Positions 40,065 to 48,090 of a stretch of 64,000 bases of DNA are shown piece after piece (position 1 is the first letter of the stretch; every line of letters starts with the position of its first letter). The DNA comes from Haloferax sp046557615 (GTDB lineage Archaea > Halobacteriota > Halobacteria > Halobacteriales > Haloferacaceae), in contig NZ_JBKIII010000001.1 of assembly GCF_046557615.1 (NCBI RefSeq), positions 248,001 through 312,000 on the forward strand. Reading direction: 5' to 3'. Position numbers and translations under genes: made by a program. The notes under the pieces were generated by a model that did no database searches, was not told the DNA's origin, and saw only the letters and a list, made by a program, of their open reading frames with translations.

Positions 40065-40868
40065 ATGACAACTGTGGAACTCGATGCCGACACCGTCCGA
40101 CTCTCACTCGAAGACGGCGTGGCGACGCTGACCTTAGATGCACCCAGTGTTCGAAACGCGCTGACGATGGACGTGACTGCGGGTGTGCGCGAGGCACTCG
40201 ACTCACTTCCCGACGAAGCGCGGTGCCTCGTCGTTCGTGGCGCTGGTGGAGCGTTCTGCGCTGGTGGCGACGTGAACGCCATGCTCCAACTTCAGGCCGG
40301 TGCGATGTCACTCCCCGAAGCCGTAGACCACGTCATCCACGACACCGCAGACTGTATCCGGCGAATCTACAACTGCGATATTCCGACTGTCGCCGCCATC
40401 GACGGGGCCGCCGTAGGTGCTGGTGGCGCGCTCGCTATCGCCTGCGACCTACAACTCCTCTCGAAAGAGACGCACATCGGGTTCGGCTTCCGCCGCGTCG
40501 GCCTCGCGGTCGATTCCGGTGTCTCCTATCTTCTCCCTCGTCTGGTCGGCCAAAACGTCGCCATGGAACTCGTCTACACGGGCGAACTCCTCGACGCAGA
40601 GCGCGCACTCGACCTCGGCGTCGTCTCTCGAATTTCAGACTCTGACTCGTTCGAAGACGAACTCGAACAACTCACCCAACGAATCGCCTCCGGGCCGACG
40701 AGCGCGCTCAAAGCCTCCAAGCGATTGCTCCGCCGCCCAGACAGTTCAATCGAAGCGGCTATCGAACACGAAGCGTCGGCACAAGCCGTCCTCTTCGAGA
40801 CAGAAGACCACACAGAGGGTGTCGAATCGTTCATGGAGCGCCGAGACCCCGAATTCACCGGACAGTAG
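40065..40868 (+). CDS. Enoyl-CoA hydratase/isomerase family protein
   Basis: Crotonase-fold protein of 267 residues. LDAPSVRNALTMDV, VVRGAGGAFCAGGDVNAM and AAIDGAAVGAGGALAIACDLQLLS supply the CoA-binding and oxyanion-hole pattern; GFGFRRVGLAVDSGVSYLLPRLVG is the later helix region. The Glu pair of true hydratases is not clear to me (GVSYLLPR replaces the more usual GGTQRLPR), so the reaction could be isomerisation or hydratation of another acyl-CoA. It lies 48 bp after menC, where menE would be expected, and may be cotranscribed. Confidence 0.88.
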   Translation: MTTVELDADTVRLSLEDGVATLTLDAPSVRNALTMDVTAGVREALDSLPDEARCLVVRGAGGAFCAGGDVNAMLQLQAGAMSLPEAVDHVIHDTADCIRRIYNCDIPTVAAIDGAAVGAGGALAIACDLQLLSKETHIGFGFRRVGLAVDSGVSYLLPRLVGQNVAMELVYTGELLDAERALDLGVVSRISDSDSFEDELEQLTQRIASGPTSALKASKRLLRRPDSSIEAAIEHEASAQAVLFETEDHTEGVESFMERRDPEFTGQ

Positions 40869-40945
40869 TCCACAGACTCATCGGCTACCTGCGTCAATGA
40901 TGGCAGTGTCGGAGCGTTCTTTACCCGTCTCAGAGTGAATCGTGT

Positions 40946-41662
40946 ATGGTCACCGTCACCGTCTGGAACGAATATCGACACGAGAAAGAGAGCGACGAGG
41001 TTGCTGAAGTCTACCCCGACGGCATCCACGAGGTCATCGCCGAGGGTCTGCGCGAGGCAGGCTACGAAGTCAACACCGCGACACTCGACGAACCCGAACA
41101 CGGGCTTACCGAGGACGTACTGGACGACACGGACGTACTGACGTGGTGGGGCCACAAGGCACACGACGAGGTATCTGACGAAATCGTCGAGCGCGTCACA
41201 GAGCGCGTCCGCGACGGGATGGGCCTGCTCGTCCTCCACTCGGGCCACTACTCCAAGCCGTTCAAGCAACTCATGGGCACGACGTGTTCGCTCAAGTGGC
41301 GCGAAGACGGCGAGAAAGAGCGCCTCTGGACGGTCGAGCCAAGTCACCCAATCGCCGACGGCTTGCCGGAGTCGTTCGAAGTGCCCCGCGCTGAGATGTA
41401 CGGTGAGCGTTTCGACATCCCCGCGCCCGACGAACTCGTGTTCATGTCGTGGTTCGAAGGCGGCGAAGTCTTCCGAAGCGGATGCTGTTATACTCGCGGG
41501 AAGGGCCGAATCTTCTACTTCCGACCCGGCCACGAGACGTACCCGATTTACGAGCAAGACGAGATTCGAACCGTCCTCGACAACGCCGTCGAATGGGCCG
41601 CACCCGGTGATGGGCCAGAACCGTTCTTCGGAAACGCTGACCCCCTCGAAGACCTCGACTGA
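40946..41662 (+). CDS. ThuA-like trehalose-utilisation domain protein
   Basis: A 238-residue protein of the ThuA fold (class I glutamine-amidotransferase-like). VTVWNEYRHEKES, DVLTWWGHKAHDEV, GLLVLHSGHYSKPF and the C-terminal GRIFYFRPGHETYPIYEQDEIRTVLDNAVEWAA are typical of this group. The nucleophile Cys of amidotransferases is replaced by a His/Ser-rich elbow (HSGHYS), so catalysis is uncertain. Function in haloarchaea is unknown; related genes lie in sugar clusters. There are 77 bp to the upstream gene. Confidence 0.87.
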   Translation: MVTVTVWNEYRHEKESDEVAEVYPDGIHEVIAEGLREAGYEVNTATLDEPEHGLTEDVLDDTDVLTWWGHKAHDEVSDEIVERVTERVRDGMGLLVLHSGHYSKPFKQLMGTTCSLKWREDGEKERLWTVEPSHPIADGLPESFEVPRAEMYGERFDIPAPDELVFMSWFEGGEVFRSGCCYTRGKGRIFYFRPGHETYPIYEQDEIRTVLDNAVEWAAPGDGPEPFFGNADPLEDLD

Positions 41663-41779
41663 ACAGTTCTCTCGGATTTTGTGACTCTCACGTTCGCCTG
41701 AGGAGCGATTATTCTCCCGGATATCGTATTCACGAGACACGACACGGTGGGTTCCATCGTGGCGCGTGGTGATACACTC

Positions 41780-42538
41780 ATGAAGGGAATCGAAGGAAAA
41801 GTCGCGCTCGTCACGGGCGCGGCATCTGGTATCGGACGAGCGACAGCGCTTCGCTTCGCCGAAGAAGGTGCAAAGGTCGTCGTCTCGGACGTGATGGTAG
41901 ACGATGGAGAACAGGTCGTACACGAGATAACTGAGGCTGGTGGCGATGCCGCGTTCATCAGAGCAGACGTGTCGAAAGCCGACGACGTGGCGGAACTCGT
42001 CGCTGGCACCGTCGAACAGTTCGGCGGACTCGACTTCGCCCACAACAACGCCGGAATCGAAGGCGCGGGCGCACCGCTCACCGAGATGTCTGTCGAGGAC
42101 TTCGAACGCGTCATCGACATCAACCTCAAAGGCGTCTTCCTCGGGATGAAGTACGAGATTCCGCACCTCATGGAGCGCGGTGGTGGCGCAATCGTCAACA
42201 CTGCCTCTGTCGCTGGAATGACTGGTGGCGCAAACCTCGCTCACTACTACGCCTCCAAACACGGCGTCATCGGCCTGACTCGCTCGGCGGCGATGGAAGT
42301 CGCAGGCGAGAACATCCGCGTCAACGCTGTGTGTCCGGGTGTTATCGACACGCCGATGATCGAGCGCTTCACGCACGGCGACGAGGAAGCGACCGAAGGC
42401 CTACTCGCCGCAGAACCGATGGGTCGGATGGGCAAGCCTGAAGAAATCGCTTCTGCGGTGGTGTACCTCTGTTCGGACGATGCGTCCTTCGTCACCGGCC
42501 ACCCGATGGTCATCGACGGCGGGTACGTCGTCCCCTGA
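41780..42538 (+). CDS. Short-chain dehydrogenase/reductase (glucose dehydrogenase-like)
   Basis: A 252-residue classical SDR. TGAASGIGRATAL is the cofactor-binding motif, NNAGIEG the structural NNAG, and YYASKHGVIGL the catalytic Tyr-x3-Lys; SVAGMTGG contains the active Ser region. Substrate is unknown; close bacterial relatives are annotated as glucose 1-dehydrogenase or 3-oxoacyl-ACP reductase. Asp in VVSDVMV after strand 2 favours NAD(H). The frame extends upstream to 41747; the ATG at 41780 fits SDR length. It is 117 bp after the ThuA-like gene, so probably independent. Confidence 0.92.
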   Translation: MKGIEGKVALVTGAASGIGRATALRFAEEGAKVVVSDVMVDDGEQVVHEITEAGGDAAFIRADVSKADDVAELVAGTVEQFGGLDFAHNNAGIEGAGAPLTEMSVEDFERVIDINLKGVFLGMKYEIPHLMERGGGAIVNTASVAGMTGGANLAHYYASKHGVIGLTRSAAMEVAGENIRVNAVCPGVIDTPMIERFTHGDEEATEGLLAAEPMGRMGKPEEIASAVVYLCSDDASFVTGHPMVIDGGYVVP

Positions 42539-42615
42539 GGGCGTCCAATCTCCGATTTTTCGTCGCCCGCTTCGTCGCCGACTACGCTAAGTGCTGTCAC
42601 TGCGGAGATACATCT

Positions 42616-42729
42616 ATGGCACAAGCATCTGCCAAACAAAAGCAGTTGATGTTCGTCTTGTTTGTCGTCGCCGCGATTCTGTTCTTCCTCGGAATCGCGG
42701 TTATCGGAGTTCTCTCCGGCGCGATTTAG
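42616..42729 (+). CDS. Very small membrane protein (37 residues)
   Basis: A short frame with good haloarchaeal codon use: a polar N-terminus MAQASAKQKQ, then one TM helix (LMFVLFVVAAILFFLGIAVIGVL) ending SGAI. GCTAAGTG about 30 nt upstream is a TATA candidate, which fits a leaderless start. It ends 4 bp before the convergent gene. No family is known to me. A second protein of the same kind lies at 44136-44240. Such single-span peptides often modulate larger membrane complexes; that is inference. Confidence 0.6.
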   Translation: MAQASAKQKQLMFVLFVVAAILFFLGIAVIGVLSGAI

Positions 42730-42733
42730 AGAA

Positions 42734-43606
42734 CTACCGCGTCGCGTCGTCCGGGTGGAAGGTCTTTCCCTGTTTGGTGTCGGCGGTCATTCGCCGAAGC
42801 GTCGCCGCCGCGTTGCTCGCATCGTAGCCGAAGAGAACGTCTTTCGCGTAGTGGTCTGCGACCTCTGCGGCGTGAATGAGCTGGTCTACGTCTACATCGA
42901 CTGCGTAGAGTTCGATTGAGAAGTCAACGTCGTAGGGGTCGAGCAGGCTCTCGAAGCCACGAGCGATGGTTTCGAGCCAGTAGGTCGTCCCGTAGTTCGT
43001 GTCGTACAGCGGAATCACGAACTCGTCCACAGATTCAGAGAGGGCCTGGATATCGAGTCCTGCGCGGCGGTAGAGGTGACCAGGATAGGGGTCGGGATAG
43101 AGCGTGAAGTAGGTTCGACCGGGGATTCGGTCGGTGGCTTCGCGGACGAACTGGGTGATGACCTCGGCGCGCCACTCGAAGCGAGCGTCTTCGTCGGTGT
43201 CGCGACCGTGTTCTTCTGCCCACTCGGAGAAGAGTCGCGTACACCGCTCGCAGTGGCAGTACTCGTCGCGTGGGAAGCCAACGTCGTCGAGACGCACGTC
43301 GGCGTTCTTGGCGGCGGCGTCGTCGACGATTTCGAGCAGGCCTGCGCGGTACTTCTCGTTGGTCGGACAGATGTACGCCCAATCAAAGTACGTCTGGTCG
43401 CGCGTGGCGAGGTTCCCTTCGTCGTCAACGGGGACGAGGTCCGGATTGTCGTTCGCGGCGGCAGTATCGCCAAAACAGGAAATCATGTTCACTGCGCTCC
43501 CGAGCGGTGCGGCCGCCCGCCCGGTCACGTCTTTGACCTCGTAGAATCCGCGGTCGAACTCCGGCCACTCGACCTCTTCTGGGTTGCGTGTGACGACCCC
43601 GTACAT
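42734..43606 (-). CDS. Conserved protein, TIM-barrel-like (possible glycoside hydrolase fold)
   Basis: A 290-residue acidic soluble protein. Segments such as YFDWAYICPTNEKYRAGLL, NADVRLDDVGFPRDEYCHCERC, TYFTLYPDPYPGH and VDEFVIPLYDTNYGTTYW resemble strands and acidic tips of a beta/alpha barrel of the glycosidase type. DEYCHCERCTRLF is a metal-binding-like Cys cluster (three Cys plus His). I do not recognise the family and no catalytic pair is confirmed. It converges on the 37-residue gene and is divergent from the small exported protein at 43707. Confidence 0.7.
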   Translation of the reverse strand: MYGVVTRNPEEVEWPEFDRGFYEVKDVTGRAAAPLGSAVNMISCFGDTAAANDNPDLVPVDDEGNLATRDQTYFDWAYICPTNEKYRAGLLEIVDDAAAKNADVRLDDVGFPRDEYCHCERCTRLFSEWAEEHGRDTDEDARFEWRAEVITQFVREATDRIPGRTYFTLYPDPYPGHLYRRAGLDIQALSESVDEFVIPLYDTNYGTTYWLETIARGFESLLDPYDVDFSIELYAVDVDVDQLIHAAEVADHYAKDVLFGYDASNAAATLRRMTADTKQGKTFHPDDATR

Positions 43607-43706
43607 GAATCTGGATTCGAGTGGGCGTCGGGTAAGTCGTTCGCTCTACGGTGGCTGACGGAGTTCAGGACAGAAGACATTTTATCAACGAAAAAACACT
43701 TCATCC

Positions 43707-44060
43707 ATGACTCGTCGCCAGTATCTCTCCATTCTATTGGTCGCTCTCATCGTCTTGGCAGGCGTCGCTTTCCTTCCAAATGGCGTGGCAAAACAACGAG
43801 CAATCGCCCACGAAGAGACGTATTTGGACACACAATTGGCGAACGAGTCGTGTCTCACCTCATACGGAACGGCCGAGACGACGAGTCGAACACGCGCCTC
43901 GGTCGTTGACTACGGCCTGACGAGCAGAACCGTTCGCGTTCATCACGCCTACTGGTTCAGTACCGAAGAACTCGACGCGGACGTATCGTCGGTGGCGACG
44001 TACGTGGTCACGCTCGATTCTGTTCGGCGCGTCGATGGTGAGACGGTAACGCCGTGCTAA
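43707..44060 (+). CDS. Small exported or membrane-anchored protein
   Basis: A 117-residue protein with an N-terminal TM/signal segment (YLSILLVALIVLAGVAFLP) and a soluble remainder with two cysteines (ESCLTSYG and the terminal VTPC) that could form a disulfide outside the cell. The remaining sequence (VVDYGLTSRTVRVHHAYWFS) is strand-rich. No family recognised. TTTTATCAAC about 25 nt before the ATG suggests a leaderless transcript. Confidence 0.65.
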   Translation: MTRRQYLSILLVALIVLAGVAFLPNGVAKQRAIAHEETYLDTQLANESCLTSYGTAETTSRTRASVVDYGLTSRTVRVHHAYWFSTEELDADVSSVATYVVTLDSVRRVDGETVTPC

Positions 44061-44135
44061 CGTGTAGTTGTGTACACTAAGATGGAGAGACGACTCACGC
44101 GGTATCGATGCGAAAAAACGGAGGGTCGTCCGAGG

Positions 44136-44240
44136 CTACTCTTCGATTTCGACTTCGATGGCTTCTCCGTCGCCGGAGAGGAAGACGTAGGCGAGTGCGA
44201 CGAGCGCCAGTGCGAGGACCAGTTTTGCTTTCTTGGACAT
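44136..44240 (-). CDS. Very small membrane protein (34 residues)
   Basis: Reading the minus strand from ATG at 44240 gives MSKKAKLVLALALVALAYVFLS, then an acidic tail GDGEAIEVEIEE and a TAG stop. The layout is a Lys-rich N-terminus, one TM helix and an acidic C-terminus, with strong GC3. CACTTAGTG about 29 nt upstream may be the TATA region. It sits between the exported protein at 43707 and pyrI. No family known to me; it resembles in scale the 37-residue gene at 42616. Confidence 0.6.
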   Translation of the reverse strand: MSKKAKLVLALALVALAYVFLSGDGEAIEVEIEE

Positions 44241-44326
44241 GACTCACGATTCGTCGCCCCTCCACTAAGTGATTACGACATGTTACATCTCAATCGAATC
44301 CCTGTCGGGGAATTTTGGGACGTGAG

Positions 44327-44794
44327 TCAGTTCACGTCGAGGTTCGCAGCGAGTTCGTCCTCGCGGACGATGGTACCGCAGTAGTCACAGCGAACGCCGT
44401 CTTCGAGGACGGCAAACCCGGGGTCGATTGGCTCGTCGGCGTTCGAAATGCAGTTGTGGTTCGGACAGGAGATGATACCCGAAACGTGGTCGGGTCGGAC
44501 GACGCGACTCTTCTCTTCGACTTCGTAGTCGCGGACGATGTTGATGCTCGCCGCGGGCGCGATAAGCGAGAGAATGTCCACTTCGGACTGGCTCAGTTCG
44601 CGGCCTTCGACCTTCACGATGTCCTTGCGGGCGAGGCGGTCCGAGGGGACGTTCATCCCGATGGAGACGGCTTCGCCGCCGCTACCGTCGATGCCGAGCA
44701 GTGCGAGCACGTTGAGTGCCTGTCCGGCCGCGACGTGGTCGATGACGGTTCCGTTTCGAATCTTGGAGACGCGGAGTTCGTGGTCGTCAGTCAT
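44327..44794 (-). CDS. pyrI: Aspartate carbamoyltransferase regulatory subunit
   Basis: Zinc-containing regulatory chain of ATCase, binding CTP/ATP. The 155-residue protein has an allosteric N-terminal domain (RVSKIRNGTVIDHVAAGQALNVL) and a C-terminal zinc domain with four cysteines: SCPNHNC and RCDYCG. It follows pyrB with an 8-nt overlap (44787-44794), so chains are made in a coupled way, ensuring balanced assembly of the holoenzyme. Confidence 0.96.
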   Translation of the reverse strand: MTDDHELRVSKIRNGTVIDHVAAGQALNVLALLGIDGSGGEAVSIGMNVPSDRLARKDIVKVEGRELSQSEVDILSLIAPAASINIVRDYEVEEKSRVVRPDHVSGIISCPNHNCISNADEPIDPGFAVLEDGVRCDYCGTIVREDELAANLDVN

Positions 44795-45701
44795 CTTGGG
44801 AGAGGAGGCTGTCTAACAGCGCCATCCGAACTGGGATGCCGTTGTGGGCTTGTTCGAAGTACTTTGCGTGCTGAGTCTCGTCGATGTCGGGCGAAATTTC
44901 GTCCACTCGTGGGAGCGGATGCATGATGGTGAGGTCGTCCGATGCGATTTCCAGCGTCTCGCTGTCGATACTGTACTGGCCTGCAACCTTCCGATACTCG
45001 TTCTCGTCGGGGAAGCGTTCGCGCTGGATGCGCGTGACGTAGAGTACGTCGAGTTCGGGGAGGACGGCTTCGAGGTCGGTGTGTTCGCGTACCTGCGCAC
45101 CGGCGGCGTGCAGGTCGTAGCGAACGTTGCGCGGGAGGCGCAGACTCTCGGGGCTGATGAAGTGCTGACTCACGTCGAAGTTCGTCAGCGCCTCTGCGAG
45201 CGAGTGGACCGTTCGCCCGTACTTGAGGTCGCCGAGGATGCCGATAGTGAGGTCGTCCAGTCCGGCGTTCTCGCGGATGGTATAAAGGTCCAGCATCGTT
45301 TGACTTGGATGCTGGCCCGCGCCGTCGCCCGCGTTGATGAGCGGAACCTCGACGAAGTCGGCGGCCATCGACGCCGCACCCTCACTCGGGTGACGAAGCA
45401 CGAGCGCGTCGGCGTAGCCTTCGACCACGCGAACCGTGTCGGCGAGCGTCTCGCCTTTCTTGACCGACGACGACTCGACCGGTCCCATATCGACCGTCTG
45501 GCCGCCGAGGCGTTTCATCGCGGAGTCGAAGCTCATTCGGGTTCGTGTACTCGGCTCGAAGAAACAGAGTCCAAGAACCTTCCCGGCGTGTTGTTGCTGG
45601 AACGCCGCCGGATTGGCATCGATTTCTGCCGCGCGATCGAGCACCGCCTCGATGTCCTCCCGCGAGAGGTCGGTCGCGGAGATGAGGTGGTCCTGACGCA
45701 T
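44787..45701 (-). CDS. pyrB: Aspartate carbamoyltransferase catalytic subunit
   Basis: Second step of pyrimidine synthesis, condensing carbamoyl phosphate with aspartate. The 304-residue protein has the carbamoyl-phosphate loop FFEPSTRTRMSFDSA with Ser51-Thr-Arg-Thr-Arg55, LRHPSEGA, the DGAGQHPSQTMLDLYT motif and the aspartate-binding region near HPLPRVDEI. The start MRQDHL is preferred over the 14-residue extension to 45743. An inverted repeat in the upstream region (45740-45770) may be regulatory. Confidence 0.96.
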   Translation of the reverse strand: MRQDHLISATDLSREDIEAVLDRAAEIDANPAAFQQQHAGKVLGLCFFEPSTRTRMSFDSAMKRLGGQTVDMGPVESSSVKKGETLADTVRVVEGYADALVLRHPSEGAASMAADFVEVPLINAGDGAGQHPSQTMLDLYTIRENAGLDDLTIGILGDLKYGRTVHSLAEALTNFDVSQHFISPESLRLPRNVRYDLHAAGAQVREHTDLEAVLPELDVLYVTRIQRERFPDENEYRKVAGQYSIDSETLEIASDDLTIMHPLPRVDEISPDIDETQHAKYFEQAHNGIPVRMALLDSLLSQDD

Positions 45702-45739
45702 TGGTAAATTGACCGACGTACACCAACTTGAATCTCCCG

Positions 45740-45770
45740 CCATGCATCGACCAACGAGCTATGCATATGG
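45740..45770. promoter_or_regulatory. Inverted repeat upstream of pyrB
   Basis: CCATGCAT at 45740-45747 and ATGCATATGG at 45761-45770 are inverted copies with one extra base pair, separated by 13 bp, 39-69 bp upstream of the pyrB ATG. It may bind a repressor or fold in the pyrBI leader. Confidence 0.35.
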
Positions 45771-45809
45771 ATGCGCAAAAAAGACAGTCAGCGGGCGAAT
45801 ACAGTCGGA

Positions 45810-47063
45810 TTAGGGCCAGTTACCGCTGGATTTGTACGCGTCCACGACGCGCTGGATGGCGACGACGTAGGCCGCGGTGCGGAAGTTCGGCAGGTCGTGT
45901 TTCTGGTAGGCATCGACGAGGTTGTCGAAGGCGGTGACGATGACGCGTTCGAGTTCGTCGTTGACGCGCTCTTCGGTCCAGTAGAAGCGCTGGCGGTTCT
46001 GTACCCACTCGAAGTACGAGACGGTCACGCCGCCCGCGTTGGCGAGGATGTCGGGGAAGACGTACGTTCCGCGCTCGGTGAGTACGTCGTCGGCTTCGGG
46101 CGTGAGCGGGCCGTTCGCGGCCTCGACGATGATGTCTGCCTGCACGTCGTTTGCGAGGTCGCCGTCGATGGCGTTTTCGAGTGCGGCGGGGACGAGGAGG
46201 TCCACGTCGAGTGTGAGCAGTTCGTCGTTCGAAATCGGTTCGGAGCCTTCGTAGTCGGAGACGGTGCCCGTCTCGTTCTTGAAGTCCTTGACGGTGCGGG
46301 CGTCGAGGCCGTCGGGGTTGTAGATACCACCCGAGGAGTCGGAGACGGCGACGATAGTCGCACCGAGGTCTTCGATGAGTTTGGCGGCGACCGAACCGGC
46401 GTTCCCGTAGCCTTGGACGGCGACGGTTGCGCCTTCGATGTCGCGGTCCAGATATTTGAAGGCCTCACGCGCGGTGAGCATGGTGGAGCGACCGGTCGCT
46501 TCGACGCGACCCTCACTGCCGCCGTTGGTCAGCGCCTTGCCCGTGATGACGCCGGGTGCGGTGGTGTTTTCGAGGGTCTCGTAGGTGTCCTTAATCCAGT
46601 TCATCTCACGCTGACCGGTGTTCACGTCAGGTGCGGGGATGTCGCGGTCTTCGCCGATGAAGGGGCGAAGTTCCTTGGCGAACGAGCGAGAGACGCGTTC
46701 GAGTTCGGACTCGCTGTACTCTTTGGGGTCGATGACGATACCACCCTTTCCGCCGCCGTAGGGGATGTCCACGACGGCGCACTTGTAGACCATCCACCCG
46801 GAGAGGGCTTTCACTTCGTCGCGGGTGACGCCCGGATGATAGCGAATCCCGCCCTTGTAGGGACCACGGTCGCCGTTGAACTGTGACCGGTAGGCTCGGA
46901 ACAGTTCGATTTGGCCGTCGTCCATCTCCACAGAGAGATTCGTTTCGAGGATACGTTCGGGGTTCTTCAGTCGCGTAATAATGTCGTCGCGCACGTCGAG
47001 GTATGCGGCGGCGTCGTCTATTTGCTCCTGTAAACTCTCGAACGGATTCGCCTCTTGTGCCAT
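45810..47063 (-). CDS. gdh: Glutamate dehydrogenase
   Basis: Interconverts glutamate with 2-oxoglutarate and ammonium. The 417-residue hexameric-type GDH has RGPYKGGIRYHPGV, VVDIPYGGGKGGIVIDPKEYS (substrate Lys residues), DIPAPDVNTGQREM and the NAD(P)-binding VAVQGYGNAGSVAA. It is one of two GDH genes here, about 55-60% alike by eye in the motif regions; they flank a CitE-like gene. Coenzyme preference cannot be told from sequence here. Upstream, ATTATAATG at 47114-47122 is shared with the second gdh. Confidence 0.95.
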   Translation of the reverse strand: MAQEANPFESLQEQIDDAAAYLDVRDDIITRLKNPERILETNLSVEMDDGQIELFRAYRSQFNGDRGPYKGGIRYHPGVTRDEVKALSGWMVYKCAVVDIPYGGGKGGIVIDPKEYSESELERVSRSFAKELRPFIGEDRDIPAPDVNTGQREMNWIKDTYETLENTTAPGVITGKALTNGGSEGRVEATGRSTMLTAREAFKYLDRDIEGATVAVQGYGNAGSVAAKLIEDLGATIVAVSDSSGGIYNPDGLDARTVKDFKNETGTVSDYEGSEPISNDELLTLDVDLLVPAALENAIDGDLANDVQADIIVEAANGPLTPEADDVLTERGTYVFPDILANAGGVTVSYFEWVQNRQRFYWTEERVNDELERVIVTAFDNLVDAYQKHDLPNFRTAAYVVAIQRVVDAYKSSGNWP

Positions 47064-47113
47064 GCTGTAATAGCCTCGGGGAGTCCGTTTAAGCGTAGCG
47101 GAGATTTTACCAT

Positions 47114-47127
47114 ATTATAATGATAAT
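47114..47127 (-). promoter_or_regulatory. AT-rich motif upstream of gdh (shared with second gdh)
   Basis: ATTATAATGATAAT lies 51-64 bp upstream of the gdh ATG (minus strand) in an otherwise GC-rich area. The first nine bases recur exactly at 49487-49495, upstream of the other gdh gene. TTTAAGCG nearer the start (about 47085-47092) may be the TATA box, leaving the shared motif as a candidate activator or repressor site. Confidence 0.4.
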
Positions 47128-47178
47128 ACTCTTGGACATAGATAATAGGTAACAGGGGCCGAAGATGAGAAAATCGCG

Positions 47179-48021
47179 CTACTGCGCTGACCCGCCTGCT
47201 CGGTCGAGGATGTTCTCGGCCTGCTTGATGAGTGGCGAATCTATCATCTCACCCTCGACGCTGAACACACCGCGACCCTCGGCACTCGCTTCGTCCCGTG
47301 CCTGAAGCACTTTCTTCGCCCATTCGATGTCCTCGGCATCCGGTGAGAATGCCTCGTTGATGACCGAAACCTGCGCCGGGTGGATAGCGAGCTTGCCGTC
47401 GTAGCCGAGTTGGAGGCCGAATTTCGCATCTTCGCGCAGGCCATCCGTATCCTGAAAGTCGGTGTGGAGCGTGTCGATTGCATCGACACCCGCGGCGGCG
47501 GCCGCGACGACGACCCGCTCGCGAGCGTAGAGAACTTCTGTTCCGTCCGTGGTTCTCGTCGCCCCCACGTCGGCTGAGAAGTCCTCGGCTCCGAAGATGA
47601 CTGCCGTCGTCGCTTCAGCGTCGGCGACTTCGGGTGCGGCGAGGACACCTACGGCGTTCTCGATAATCGCAATCACCGGGCAGTCTGCGCCAACGTCACT
47701 GGCCGCGTCCGCAACGCGGTCGCAGTCCTCGGCGCTCGTTGCTTTGGGGACGACGAGTGCGTCGGGTGGGTGGTCAGCACAGATTACCGAAACGTCTTCG
47801 AGGCCCATCTCGCCCGGATTGACACGAACGGTCACTTCTGCGTCGGGGTCGAACTCGGGGGTGGCGAGGACTTCGTTGACTGCCTCTCGTGCCTCAGCTT
47901 TTCGCTCGGGGGCAACGGCGTCTTCGAGGTCGAATACGAGTACGTCGGCACCGGCACCGGCGGCTTTTCGGAGCAACTTCGGTCGGTCGCCGGGCGAGAA
48001 CAGGACACTTCGTCGTGGCAT
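47179..48021 (-). CDS. CitE-like beta-methylmalyl/citramalyl-CoA lyase
   Basis: HpcH/HpaI-family lyase of 280 residues cleaving (or condensing) 3-hydroxyacyl-CoA compounds. RRSVLFSPGDRPKL is the N-terminal CoA motif, LVFDLEDAVAPERK holds the first metal acid, TVRVNPGE follows, IAIIENAVGVL and IFGAEDFSADVG supply further Mg-binding acids, and KLAIHPAQV is the C-terminal motif. Known substrates are citryl-, malyl-, methylmalyl- or citramalyl-CoA. It lies between two GDH genes and near a MaoC gene, the set expected for C5 dicarboxyl-CoA turnover. Confidence 0.87.
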   Translation of the reverse strand: MPRRSVLFSPGDRPKLLRKAAGAGADVLVFDLEDAVAPERKAEAREAVNEVLATPEFDPDAEVTVRVNPGEMGLEDVSVICADHPPDALVVPKATSAEDCDRVADAASDVGADCPVIAIIENAVGVLAAPEVADAEATTAVIFGAEDFSADVGATRTTDGTEVLYARERVVVAAAAAGVDAIDTLHTDFQDTDGLREDAKFGLQLGYDGKLAIHPAQVSVINEAFSPDAEDIEWAKKVLQARDEASAEGRGVFSVEGEMIDSPLIKQAENILDRAGGSAQ

Positions 48022-48090
48022 ATGTGGAGATGTGAATAGAGTACGATAGCTGTACGGTCTTCGAGAAAACGAGAACGTGTGAGTGCTGGC

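Noticed and set aside
40574..42376. Long minus-strand open frame (600 codons) opposite the crotonase and ThuA-like genes
   Set aside because: It is a shadow produced by GC-rich codon bias; it crosses real genes on the plus strand and has Cys/His/Arg-rich composition unlike haloarchaeal proteins.
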